Below, one piece after another: positions 8,405-16,520 of a stretch of DNA of 64,000 nucleotides; positions within the stretch are counted from its first letter, which is position 1, and each line of letters starts with the position of its first letter. Under the pieces are notes generated by a model, which saw nothing but the letters and a program-made list of their open reading frames with translations, did no database searches and was not told the origin of the DNA. Both the position numbers and the translations under genes were made by a program. The stretch is taken from the NCBI RefSeq assembly GCF_002926165.1, contig NZ_MAGP01000046.1, positions 1 to 64,000 on the forward strand, written 5' to 3'. Source of the stretch: Micromonospora chalcea (GTDB lineage: Bacteria; Actinomycetota; Actinomycetes; Mycobacteriales; Micromonosporaceae).

Positions 8405-9868
8405 CTACCGCTGCGGGCGGGCGAGGTAGCGGCCGGCCGGCTCGCCGGTGACCTTGCCGTCGACGAGCACGTGCTGCCCGCGCACGAAGGTGTCGGTGAC
8501 CCGGGCGGTCAGCTCGAAGCCCTCGAACGGCGTGTACTCCTGCGTCGACTCGGAGTCCTCCGCGCGCACCGTCCAGGTCGAGTTCGGGTCGACCAGGCAG
8601 ATGTCGGCGTCGTAGCCCTGCGCGATCGCGCCCTTGTTGCGCAGGCCGAAGCGCTGGGCCGGGTTCCACGAGGTCAGCTCCGCCACCCGCTGGTAGGACA
8701 GGCCGCGCCGGTTGCCCTCGGTGACCAGGCCGGGCAGCAGGTACTCGGCGCCGCCGAAGCCGGACTTGGCGACGAAGATGTCGTCGCGCGGCTCACCGAA
8801 CTTGACCTCGTCCTTGCAGCAGGCGTGGTCGCTGACCACCCAGTCGATCTTGCCGTCCAGGACGTACCCCCAGAGCGCCTCGACGTCGGCGCGCGGGCGC
8901 AGCGGCGGGTTGACCTTGCCGCCCAGGCCGTGCGCGGTGTCGATGTCGGCCACCAGGTGCCCGATGGTCACCTCGCGGCGGAAGTCGATGTGCGGGAACG
9001 CCCGCGCCATCCGCAGCGCCGCGTCGACCGCCTTCTCCGAGGTCAGGTGCAGCAGGTTGATCTTCGGCAGACCGGTCTCGTGCGCCAGGTACGACGCGAT
9101 CGACACGGCCAGTCCCTCGGAGTGCGGCGGCCGCGACGCGTGGTACGCCTCCAGCCCGCGCAGCGTGCCGTCCTGCTCGACCTGCTTGGTGTACGCGCTC
9201 ATGATCTCGGCGGTCTCGCAGTGCAGCGACAGCGAGATCTCGTCGGCCAGCTCGGGGAAACGCTCCCGGGCCGCCTGGACGCCCCGCATCACGAACTCGA
9301 AGTGGGCGTAGTCGTACCGCTCGCCCTCCGGGATCATCAGGAACGAGTTCTGGTCGGCGGAGCGGCCGTGCAGGCCGTGGCTGCCGTAGAACATGAAGAT
9401 CTTGAACGAGGTGACCCCGTGCTCCTCCACCAGCGACGGCACCTCGCCGATGTGCTCCCGCGACATCGGCGCCAGGTGGAAGCCGTAGTCGATGTAGGAG
9501 CGGCCCTCGGTCGCGGCCAGGACCTCGGGGAAGAAGTCCGCGTACCGGCCGCCCCGGTTGAGGTAGTACTGCCCGGTGCGCATGTAGTTCAGCGCCGTGG
9601 TGACGCCGCCCTGCACCGACGCGCGGCTCTCCGAGACGGCGTCCTCGCTCAGCGGGTTGTAGATGCCCCAGTGCTGGTGCGCGTCGACCACGCCGGGGAA
9701 GGCGAGCCGGCCGCCGCCGTCGACGACCTGGGCGGCCTCCGCCCGGTCGATCTGCGGCGCGACGCGGCTGATCCGCCCGTCGGTGACGCCGATGTCCATC
9801 AGCTCGGGCTCGGGCCGGTCGTGCCGGACCACGCGGACGTTTGTCAACAGCAGGTCGTAGGTGCTCAT
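8405..9868 (-). CDS. Dihydropyrimidinase/hydantoinase-like amidohydrolase
   Basis: A 487-residue cyclic-amide hydrolase of the amidohydrolase superfamily with an intact binuclear metal site: DAHQH (H64, H66), carboxylated lysine K156 in TSFKIFM, H216 in SLHCE, H274 in LLHLTSEK and D347 in VVSDHAC. The N-terminal LLLTNVRVV and C-terminal segments form the small composite domain. Relatives open hydantoins, dihydropyrimidines or allantoin. Its neighbours (cyclase-type hydrolase, PrpD-like protein, CoA-transferase, CoA-ester lyase) suggest ring opening of an N-heterocycle before CoA-linked breakdown (inference). Confidence 0.9.
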   Translation of the reverse strand: MSTYDLLLTNVRVVRHDRPEPELMDIGVTDGRISRVAPQIDRAEAAQVVDGGGRLAFPGVVDAHQHWGIYNPLSEDAVSESRASVQGGVTTALNYMRTGQYYLNRGGRYADFFPEVLAATEGRSYIDYGFHLAPMSREHIGEVPSLVEEHGVTSFKIFMFYGSHGLHGRSADQNSFLMIPEGERYDYAHFEFVMRGVQAARERFPELADEISLSLHCETAEIMSAYTKQVEQDGTLRGLEAYHASRPPHSEGLAVSIASYLAHETGLPKINLLHLTSEKAVDAALRMARAFPHIDFRREVTIGHLVADIDTAHGLGGKVNPPLRPRADVEALWGYVLDGKIDWVVSDHACCKDEVKFGEPRDDIFVAKSGFGGAEYLLPGLVTEGNRRGLSYQRVAELTSWNPAQRFGLRNKGAIAQGYDADICLVDPNSTWTVRAEDSESTQEYTPFEGFELTARVTDTFVRGQHVLVDGKVTGEPAGRYLARPQR

Positions 9869-9890
9869 GGTGTTGCTCCTCGTGCTCGGT

Positions 9891-11297
9891 TCAGCGGCGG
9901 TTGATCAGGCCCATCAGGCCGTGGACGTCGGGGGCCTGGTCGAGCCGGTGGACCTCGTCGGCGATGCGGGCGGCGGTGGCCTCGGGCAGGGACGCGGCGT
10001 TCGTGCGGAACTTCACCGCCAGCTCGGCGTCGCTGAGCGGACGCTGCGGGCCGCCCCGGTTGGCCAGGACCTCCTGCACCCACTCGCGTCCGTCCCGGGT
10101 GACGATCCGCAGCACCGCCGGGAACTGGTGCGGGAAGATCTCGTCGCACCGCTCGTCGGCCACCACGTCGACCCGCGCCATCAGCGCCCGCCGTTGCGGG
10201 TCGTGCGCCAGGGCGTCGGTGAAGTCGGCCAGCTCCACGCCCAGACCGCCGCCGCCGATCAGGCCGGCGGCGACCGCGTACGGGCCGCTGAACTGCGCCT
10301 CGTAGCCGGTCTGCGGCGCGCGCTTGCGCTCGATCGGCTGGCCGATGGTACGCACCGTCGGCGTGGGCACGCCGAGCGTGATCGACTCGATCTCGTCCAG
10401 CGGCAGCCCGCGCTCGCGCAGCGCGATCGCCGCGTCGATGGCGGCGTGGGTGAAGTGGTTCGCCGGGTACGGCTTGAAGAAGATGCCGGGCACCGCCCAC
10501 TCGGAGCCGAGCCCGCGGACGATCTCGTCGCCGTCGAACTCGCCGCGCAGGAACGCCTGGAAGAAGCCGAAGCGCCCCTCCAGCACGGTCGGCGGGCCGG
10601 TCACGCCGTGCCGGGCCAGCTGCGCGGCGCTGACCGCCGCGTGCGCCGCCCAGCCGCAGTGGATCCGCTTGACGGTGCCGCCGTTGCGGTTGGACTCGAT
10701 CAGCCCGGCCGCCATCGAGGCGGACACCCCGAGCGCGTCGAGCGTGCCGCCCGCGTCCAGCTTCAGCAGCCGGGCCGCGGCCACCGCCCCGCCCAGCGTG
10801 CCGCAGATCGAGGTGGCGTGCTGGCCGTGCTCGAAGAAGACCGAGTTGCCGGCCGCCGGGTCGTAGCCGGCCATGCCGAGGCGTACGCACGCCTCCAGGC
10901 CCACCGCGATCGCGGCCACCGTCTCCTGCCCGGAGGCGCCGGACATCTCGGCGGCGGCGAGCGCGGCCGGCACCACCGTGGCACTGGGGTGCAGCACCGA
11001 CGGCAGGTGCGTGTCGTCGTAGTCGAGGGAGTGCGCCAGCACGCCGTTGGCGAACGCGGCCAGCGCGGCCGGGACCTTCTCGTCCACGCCGACGGCGGTG
11101 GCCTGGCCACGGCCGCCCTGCTCGGCGACGTACGCCAGCGCGGCCTGGCTGGTCGGCAGCGGCTGCGCCGCCACGCAGAGCCCGAGCACGTCCAGCACGC
11201 GGGCCCGGACGCTGGCGACCACCTCGTCGGGCAGCGTCGCGGCGGAGGTGTCGGCGGCGAAGGCGGCCAGGTGCCGGCCCAGGGTCGGCTCAGCCAC
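9891..11297 (-). CDS. MmgE/PrpD family protein
   Basis: A 468-residue protein of the MmgE/PrpD family (2-methylcitrate dehydratase, aconitate decarboxylase and iminodisuccinate epimerase belong here). The family-typical helical N-domain with SLDYDDTHLPSVLHPSATVVPAALAAAE (abridged: SLDYDDTH, LHPSA) and the stretch KRIHCGWAAHAAVSAAQLA are plain. Start is a GTG that overlaps the preceding gene by 8 bp, so translation is coupled. In this cluster it could dehydrate, decarboxylate or epimerise an acid produced by ring opening; iminodisuccinate or itaconate-type chemistry are both compatible with its neighbours, but this is inference. Confidence 0.85.
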   Translation of the reverse strand: MAEPTLGRHLAAFAADTSAATLPDEVVASVRARVLDVLGLCVAAQPLPTSQAALAYVAEQGGRGQATAVGVDEKVPAALAAFANGVLAHSLDYDDTHLPSVLHPSATVVPAALAAAEMSGASGQETVAAIAVGLEACVRLGMAGYDPAAGNSVFFEHGQHATSICGTLGGAVAAARLLKLDAGGTLDALGVSASMAAGLIESNRNGGTVKRIHCGWAAHAAVSAAQLARHGVTGPPTVLEGRFGFFQAFLRGEFDGDEIVRGLGSEWAVPGIFFKPYPANHFTHAAIDAAIALRERGLPLDEIESITLGVPTPTVRTIGQPIERKRAPQTGYEAQFSGPYAVAAGLIGGGGLGVELADFTDALAHDPQRRALMARVDVVADERCDEIFPHQFPAVLRIVTRDGREWVQEVLANRGGPQRPLSDAELAVKFRTNAASLPEATAARIADEVHRLDQAPDVHGLMGLINRR

Positions 11298-12129
11298 GGC
11301 TGACCACCGCCAGCGGACGCACCGGGGAGCCGGTGGCGCCGTACAGCGGCAGCGGGGCCATGACGAAGGTGAACTCGTGCACCTCGTCGCGGGCCAGCTC
11401 CTCCAGCGCCATCGTCTCGATCAGGTAGATGCCGTGCTCCACCAGCAGGATCCGGTGCGCCGGCAGCGTGCTGTGGCCCTTGCCCGGCGGCAGGCACTCG
11501 AAGGCGATGGTGTCCGCGCCGGCCGCGTGCACGCCCCGCTGCGCCAGCCAGCCGGCGCCGTCCGCGCCGATCCCTGGTACGCCGGAGTCCTTGCCGATGT
11601 ACTGGTTGCGGTCCTCGTGGTCGAACAGCCGGCCCCAGCCGCTGCGGATGAGCACCACGTCGCCCGCGCCCACCGGCGTGCCCTGCCGGGACACGGTGGC
11701 GTCCAGGTCGGCGGGGGTGATCTCGTAGCCGGCCTCGCAGCCCTCCAGGCCCAGCGTGGCGGGCACGTCCAGCAGCACGCCGCGGCGGACCATCGGCGCG
11801 ACGGTGTGCACGCCCAGCTCGTCGAACCGGCCGCCGACCTGCGCCGCGGCGGCGTCGGCGCCGCCGTGCAGCCGGCCGTCCTGGGACACGTGCGCGAGGG
11901 CGTCGACGTGCGTGCCGACGTGCGTGCCCATGACCAGCAGGTCGTTGGCGGCGGAGCCGCCGTCGGCGCGCACGATGTCGCCGTGCCGGCGCGGCAGGGT
12001 GAGCCCGAACGCCGGGTGGTTCGGTGACTGCGGCATGCCGACGGTCAGCCGCCGGCCCAGGTCGTAGATCGTGACGCCGGCCTGCACGGCGTCGAGCAGG
12101 CGGTCGGCGGTTCTGGCAGTGGTGCCCAC
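11290..12129 (-). CDS. Cyclase-family metal hydrolase (kynurenine-formamidase-like)
   Basis: A 279-residue member of the cyclase family (PF04199 type), which includes bacterial kynurenine formamidase and isatin hydrolase. The metal-binding signature GTHVGTHVDALAH lies at about residues 68-80. These enzymes open amide or imide bonds using Mn or Zn. The GTG start at 12129 is preferred because AGGAA lies 4 nt upstream; a longer ATG start at 12177 would run into the CoA-transferase gene. It is coupled to the PrpD gene by an 8-bp overlap. Confidence 0.85.
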   Translation of the reverse strand: MGTTARTADRLLDAVQAGVTIYDLGRRLTVGMPQSPNHPAFGLTLPRRHGDIVRADGGSAANDLLVMGTHVGTHVDALAHVSQDGRLHGGADAAAAQVGGRFDELGVHTVAPMVRRGVLLDVPATLGLEGCEAGYEITPADLDATVSRQGTPVGAGDVVLIRSGWGRLFDHEDRNQYIGKDSGVPGIGADGAGWLAQRGVHAAGADTIAFECLPPGKGHSTLPAHRILLVEHGIYLIETMALEELARDEVHEFTFVMAPLPLYGATGSPVRPLAVVSRG

Positions 12130-12160
12130 GGGGTTCCTCGCGTTTCGGCTGTCGGCGTCG

Positions 12161-13360
12161 TCAGGCGACGACGCCACGGGCTTTCAGGTCGGCGATCTCG
12201 GCCGGGTCGCAGCCGAGCTCCTCGACGAGCAGGGCGTCGGTGTCGGCGCCGGGGGAGCGGCCGGTGAAGCGGATCCGGCCCGGCGTCTCCGACATCCGCC
12301 ACATGACGTTGTGCATCCGCATCGGGCCCAGGTCCGGGTCGTCGACCTTCGTGATCATCTCGGTGGCCTGCACGTGCGGGTCCTCGACGATGTCCTTGGC
12401 GCTGTAGACCGGTGCGACGGCGGCGCCGGCCTCGGCGAAGGCCGCGGCCACCTCGTCGCGGGTCCGCTCACCGATCCACGACCCGACGTACTCGTCGAGC
12501 AGGTCCGCGTGCGCCACCCGGCCGACGCCGGTACGGAACCATGGCTCGTCGATCACCTCCGGGTGGCCCACCAGCCGCAGCACCCGCTCGGCGATCGCCT
12601 GGGCGCTGGTGGAGATGGCGACCCACGACCCGTCCTTGGTCTGGTACGTGTTGCGCGGCGCGTTGTTCGTCGACCGGTTGCCCTGCCGCTGCTCCACCAC
12701 GCCGAGCTGGTCGTAGACGGTGGGACCCGGGCCGACGGCGGTCATGATCGGCTCCAGCAGGCTCATGTCGATCACCTGGCCCCGGCCGCCGGAACGCTCC
12801 CGGTGCCACAGCGCCATCATCACCGCCGAGGAGGTGGCGATGCCGCAGATGCTGTCGGCCAGCCCGAACGCCGGCAGCGTCGGCGGGTCGTCCGCCGTGC
12901 CGGTCAGGTGGGCGAACCCGCTCATCGCCTCGGCCAGCGTGCCGAACCCGGCCCGGGAGGCGTACGGGCCGGTCTGCCCGAAGCCGGTGATCCGGGCGAT
13001 CACCAGGCCGGGGTTGACCCGGTGCAGCTCCTCCGGGCCGATGCCCCAGCGCTCCAGCGTGCCCGGGCGGAAGTTCTCCACCAGCACGTCGGCCCGCTCG
13101 GCCAGCCGCAGCAGCAGCGCCGCGCCGTCCGGCGCGGACAGGTTCAGCCCGATCAGCCGCTTGTTGCGGGAGATCTCCTTCCACCACAGGGGATGGCCGT
13201 CCTTGGTCTTGCCGTGGCCGCGCATGCTGTCACCCATGGTCGGGTGCTCGATCTTCACCACGTCGGCGCCGTAGTCGCCGAGGATCTGACAGCACAGCGG
13301 TCCGGCGAGGATCGTCGAGACGTCCAGCACGCGCAGGCCCGTCAGGGGTCCGTCACTCAC
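12161..13360 (-). CDS. Family III CoA-transferase (CaiB/BaiF)
   Basis: A 399-residue family III CoA-transferase. LTGLRVLDVSTILAGPLCCQILGDYGADVVKIE at the N-terminus (abridged: GLRVLDVS, LGDYGADVVKIE) and RADVLVENFRPGTLERWG are hallmark regions; ADSICG near residue 160 is where the catalytic Asp is expected. It would move CoA between carboxylic acids, feeding the CoA-ester lyase at the end of the operon. GTG 13360 is selected because GGGGAGG precedes it by 8 nt; it overlaps the 3' end of the IclR gene by 8 bp. Confidence 0.9.
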   Translation of the reverse strand: MSDGPLTGLRVLDVSTILAGPLCCQILGDYGADVVKIEHPTMGDSMRGHGKTKDGHPLWWKEISRNKRLIGLNLSAPDGAALLLRLAERADVLVENFRPGTLERWGIGPEELHRVNPGLVIARITGFGQTGPYASRAGFGTLAEAMSGFAHLTGTADDPPTLPAFGLADSICGIATSSAVMMALWHRERSGGRGQVIDMSLLEPIMTAVGPGPTVYDQLGVVEQRQGNRSTNNAPRNTYQTKDGSWVAISTSAQAIAERVLRLVGHPEVIDEPWFRTGVGRVAHADLLDEYVGSWIGERTRDEVAAAFAEAGAAVAPVYSAKDIVEDPHVQATEMITKVDDPDLGPMRMHNVMWRMSETPGRIRFTGRSPGADTDALLVEELGCDPAEIADLKARGVVA

Positions 13361-14213
13361 CTGTTCCACCTCCCCAGTTCTGTTCCTGACCCGTCCGTCC
13401 GGCGGCACGTTGCGCCGGCGGCCGGAAACCCAGTTCGGCGGATATCTCCGCCGCCGCCGCGGCGACCAGCGCGCCGTGCGCGGCGCAGACCTCCGGGGTG
13501 AACCGGTTCTGCGGCCCGCACAGCGAGATCGAGCCGAACACCTGCCCGGTCGCGTAGCGCACCGGCGCGGCCACGCTGCCCGCGCCGTTCTGCCGCTCGC
13601 CCATGCTCACCGCGTACCCCTGGCGGCGGACCCGGCCCAGCTCGGACCGCAGCTTCGCGGTGGAGGTGATGGTGGCCGAGGTGACCGCGTCCAGCGGGTG
13701 GTGGTCGAGGTAGTCCTCGATCTCCGCGTCCGGCAGCGCCGCGAGGATCGCCTTCGACGACGACCCGGAGTGCAGCGCGTGGCTGGTGCCCAGGGACACC
13801 GACATGCGTACCTCGTGCGGCGAGAGCACCTGGTCGATGTAGACGCGGGTCCAGCCCTGCCGCACCGACAGCGTCGCGGTCTCGCCGCTGTCGCGCACCA
13901 GCCGGACCAGGTACCGGCGGGCGATGTCCGGCACGTCCAGCGCGCGCAGCGCGGCCAGTCCCACCGCCAGCGCGCCGCTGCCCAGCCGGTACCGCTTGGT
14001 CTCCTCGTTGAAGGTGAGGAAGCTGTCGGCCACCAGTTCCTTGAGGATCCGGTGCGCGACCGCCTTGGGCAGTCCCAGCTCCCGCGCGATCGTCGACACG
14101 CCGAGGGTCTCCGGCGCCCGTTCGGCGATGATGTTGACGATGTCGAGGGCGCGTCCGAGGCCGGAGCGGGTCCGGCCGGCGGTGGCGCTCTCGACAACCG
14201 CTGTGGTGATCAT
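13353..14213 (-). CDS. IclR-family transcriptional regulator
   Basis: A 286-residue IclR-type regulator. A winged HTH spans about residues 18-80 (LGRALDIVNIIAE, then STIARELGLPKAVAHRILKEL), followed by the effector-binding domain with SVRQGWTRVYIDQV and YAVSMGERQNGAGSVAAPV. It heads the CoA-transferase-cyclase-PrpD-hydantoinase-lyase operon and is coupled to the CoA-transferase, so it probably controls this catabolic block in response to a small aromatic or carboxylic ligand. GGAGAG precedes the ATG. Confidence 0.92.
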   Translation of the reverse strand: MITTAVVESATAGRTRSGLGRALDIVNIIAERAPETLGVSTIARELGLPKAVAHRILKELVADSFLTFNEETKRYRLGSGALAVGLAALRALDVPDIARRYLVRLVRDSGETATLSVRQGWTRVYIDQVLSPHEVRMSVSLGTSHALHSGSSSKAILAALPDAEIEDYLDHHPLDAVTSATITSTAKLRSELGRVRRQGYAVSMGERQNGAGSVAAPVRYATGQVFGSISLCGPQNRFTPEVCAAHGALVAAAAAEISAELGFRPPAQRAAGRTGQEQNWGGGTGE

Positions 14214-14255
14214 CTTCTCTCCTCCACTGTCGACGTAGGGCGGGATCGCCGGGCC

Positions 14256-15245
14256 TCAGGCGGGCGCGACCGGAGTCTTCCCGGGCGGCAGGCCGTCCGG
14301 CTGCCGGGGTCGCTCCCGCGCGATCACCAGTGCCACCGAGGCGAGCACCACGGCGCCGGCGAGCACCTGACGTCCGGACAACGACTCATCCAGCACCATC
14401 ATGCCGAGCAGGACCGCCACCACCGGGTTGACGTACGCGTAGGTGGACGCGAGCTGGATCGGCGCGTTGCGCAGCAGCCACGTGTAGACGCTGAAGCCGA
14501 CCACCGTGGACACGAGCATCAGGTAGGTCCACGCCAGCCAGGACCGGCCCGTCACGTCGGACAGGCGGAACCCGCCCAGCTCACCGCTGGCCAGGCTGGC
14601 CACCGCCACCGCGAGGCCGCCCACGAGCATCTGCCAGCCGGTGCCGACCAGGTGGTCGGCCGGCATGCGCAGCCGCTGCGACAGCGTCGAGCCCAGCGCC
14701 CACACCATCGTGGAGAGCACCACCAGCAGCATCCCGCCGAGGTGCCACCCCTGCGTCGGCACCGCGAACAGCAGCGCCAGCCCGACCACACCGCCGAGTA
14801 CGCCCACGGCCGCCAGCGGGGACGGCCGCGGACCGACCACCAGCCGCAGCACCAGCACCCACAGCGGCATCCCGGCCACCAGCAGCGAGGTCAGACCCGT
14901 CGGCACGTACAGCTGACCCAGCGCCAGCAGCGCGCTGCCGGCGCCGACCATCAGCAGCCCGCTGGCACCCACCCCGGTCCACTGCCGCCGGGGCAGCAGC
15001 AGCCCCGCCGGTCCCCGCCACAGCGCCGCCACCGCGAACAGCAGCAGCGCCGCGGCCAGGAACCGGGCCGAGGTGGCCACCAGCGGCGGAATGCTGTCCA
15101 GGGCCACCCGGTTGCCCAGGTAGGTCGAGCCCCAGATCAGGTAGACCGCGCCGAGCCCGACGGCCAGGGCCATCGGGCCGGCGGGCCGCGGCGGATCCGC
15201 CAGGTGGCGGGCCGCCGCGGGCCGGGTCAGGTCAGCGGTGTCCAT
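14256..15245 (-). CDS. EamA/DMT-family membrane transporter
   Basis: A 329-residue integral membrane protein with about ten hydrophobic helices and two EamA repeats (first with YLIWGSTYLGNRVAL, second with MVWALGSTLSQRLRM and PVVAVLLGMMVLDE). Such proteins usually export amino acids, purines or metabolites. Its start overlaps the Ohr stop by 14 bp. It may discharge an intermediate of the catabolic island or be a general efflux pump; the sequence does not decide this. Confidence 0.88.
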   Translation of the reverse strand: MDTADLTRPAAARHLADPPRPAGPMALAVGLGAVYLIWGSTYLGNRVALDSIPPLVATSARFLAAALLLFAVAALWRGPAGLLLPRRQWTGVGASGLLMVGAGSALLALGQLYVPTGLTSLLVAGMPLWVLVLRLVVGPRPSPLAAVGVLGGVVGLALLFAVPTQGWHLGGMLLVVLSTMVWALGSTLSQRLRMPADHLVGTGWQMLVGGLAVAVASLASGELGGFRLSDVTGRSWLAWTYLMLVSTVVGFSVYTWLLRNAPIQLASTYAYVNPVVAVLLGMMVLDESLSGRQVLAGAVVLASVALVIARERPRQPDGLPPGKTPVAPA

Positions 15246-15696
15246 TTACCCGGATCGCCACCGCGGTGTTGCCCCGGAGGGCGTTCGAGTACGGACACAT
15301 CCGGTCGGCCAGCTCCACCGCGCGCTCCAGGTCGGCCTGCGGGCACTGCGGCGCGGACACGTCCAGCACCACGGCGATCGCGTACCGGCCGTCGTCGGTC
15401 TGCCCGAGGGAGACCGAGGCGGTGACAGTCGTCGGGCCGGGCTTGACGCCGGCCTGGCGGGCGGCGACGGCGAGCGCGCTGTCGAAGCACGCGGCGTAGC
15501 CGGCGGCGAACAGCTCCTCCGGGTCGGTGCCGGGCGCGTCCGGGCCCCGCTGGGCGGGACGGGTCAGGTCGACCCGCAGCGACCCGGTCAGCGACCGGGC
15601 GCTTCCGCCCCGGCCGCCGGACACCTCCACCTTCGCGGTGTAGACGGTGTTCGCCGGTACGACCTTCGCCTCGGACGCCGGGGTGCCGACGTTCAT
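15232..15696 (-). CDS. ohr: Organic hydroperoxide resistance protein (OsmC/Ohr)
   Basis: A 154-residue thiol peroxidase of the Ohr subgroup. The two redox cysteines are in their expected contexts: C70 in LFAAGYAACF and C134 in RMCPYSNALRGN. The N-terminal YTAKVEVSGGRGG with the conserved Arg fits Ohr rather than OsmC. It detoxifies organic hydroperoxides using lipoyl-type reductants. It overlaps the upstream hydrolase-like gene by ATGA. An oxygen-using flavoprotein or autooxidisable intermediate in the same operon may explain its presence (inference). Confidence 0.9.
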   Translation of the reverse strand: MNVGTPASEAKVVPANTVYTAKVEVSGGRGGSARSLTGSLRVDLTRPAQRGPDAPGTDPEELFAAGYAACFDSALAVAARQAGVKPGPTTVTASVSLGQTDDGRYAIAVVLDVSAPQCPQADLERAVELADRMCPYSNALRGNTAVAIRVNGHR

Positions 15697-16520
15697 GCCG
15701 GCACCTCCGTTCCCAGGTCCGCGTGCACCTGCGCGGCGACCGCGTCGGCGAACGCCTCCGGCTGCTCGTCGGCCACGAAGTCGGTGCCGCCGGGGATGGT
15801 GACCAGCTCGGCGCTGGGCAGCGCGGCCCGCACCTGCGGCGTCATCCGGTCCAGCAGGTCGTCGGCGCCGTGCAGCAGCACGATGGGCAGCGCGTCCAGG
15901 GCGGCCGTGTCGACGTGGTGGTCGAACACCGCCCGGTACGCGGTGGCGTAGTCCGGACCGGTCAGCAGGTACTCGGTGACCTGGCGGTTCGCCTCCTCCG
16001 GGGTCAGCGCCGGGTACAGGCCGTACACCCGGTCCCAGATCACCTTCAGGTGCCCGCCGTCGCGGTCCGGGGAGTAGCCGGGCGCGTACGACCGCTTCTT
16101 CTCCGCCCGCTCCTGCTCGTCGTAGAGCGGGATGCCCTGCAGGATCAGCCGGTGCACCCGCTCCGGCGCCGACATCAGCGCCTGCGCGCCGACGATCGCG
16201 CCGGTGTGCTGCCCGAGCAGGTGCACCTTGGACAGCCCGAGGGCGTCGGCGAACTGCCACACGCCGGCCGCGTACTCGGGGATGGACCACGGGCGCGGCG
16301 GGGCGTCGGACATCCCGAAGCCCGGCGTGTCCGGGGCGATCACCCGCAGTCCGCGGCGGGCCAGCGGCTCGATGACCGCGTCGTAGGTGGCCGAGGAGAG
16401 CGGGGACTGGTGCAGGATCAGCAGCACCGGTGCGTCGGCGTCGCCGCCGTGCCGGTAGTGCACCTGACCCCACGGCACGTCGACGTAGGCGCGGCGGGCC
16501 ACGCCGCGGGCCCGGGTCAC
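15693..16520 (-). CDS. Alpha/beta-hydrolase-fold protein with non-standard catalytic residues
   Basis: A 275-residue alpha/beta-hydrolase-fold protein: oxyanion strand LLILHQSPLSS, PDTPGFGMSD, nucleophile elbow and a cap domain. The elbow reads G103-Q-H-T-G107, with His where Ser, Cys or Asp is normal, and the region where the catalytic His is expected reads PGGTDFVADEQPEAF, with Thr instead. HGADD near 218-222 retains the acid position. So it may be a lyase, oxygenase-like or binding protein of this fold rather than an esterase. GTG 16520 overlaps the preceding stop codon (GTGA). Confidence 0.82.
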   Translation of the reverse strand: MTRARGVARRAYVDVPWGQVHYRHGGDADAPVLLILHQSPLSSATYDAVIEPLARRGLRVIAPDTPGFGMSDAPPRPWSIPEYAAGVWQFADALGLSKVHLLGQHTGAIVGAQALMSAPERVHRLILQGIPLYDEQERAEKKRSYAPGYSPDRDGGHLKVIWDRVYGLYPALTPEEANRQVTEYLLTGPDYATAYRAVFDHHVDTAALDALPIVLLHGADDLLDRMTPQVRAALPSAELVTIPGGTDFVADEQPEAFADAVAAQVHADLGTEVPA

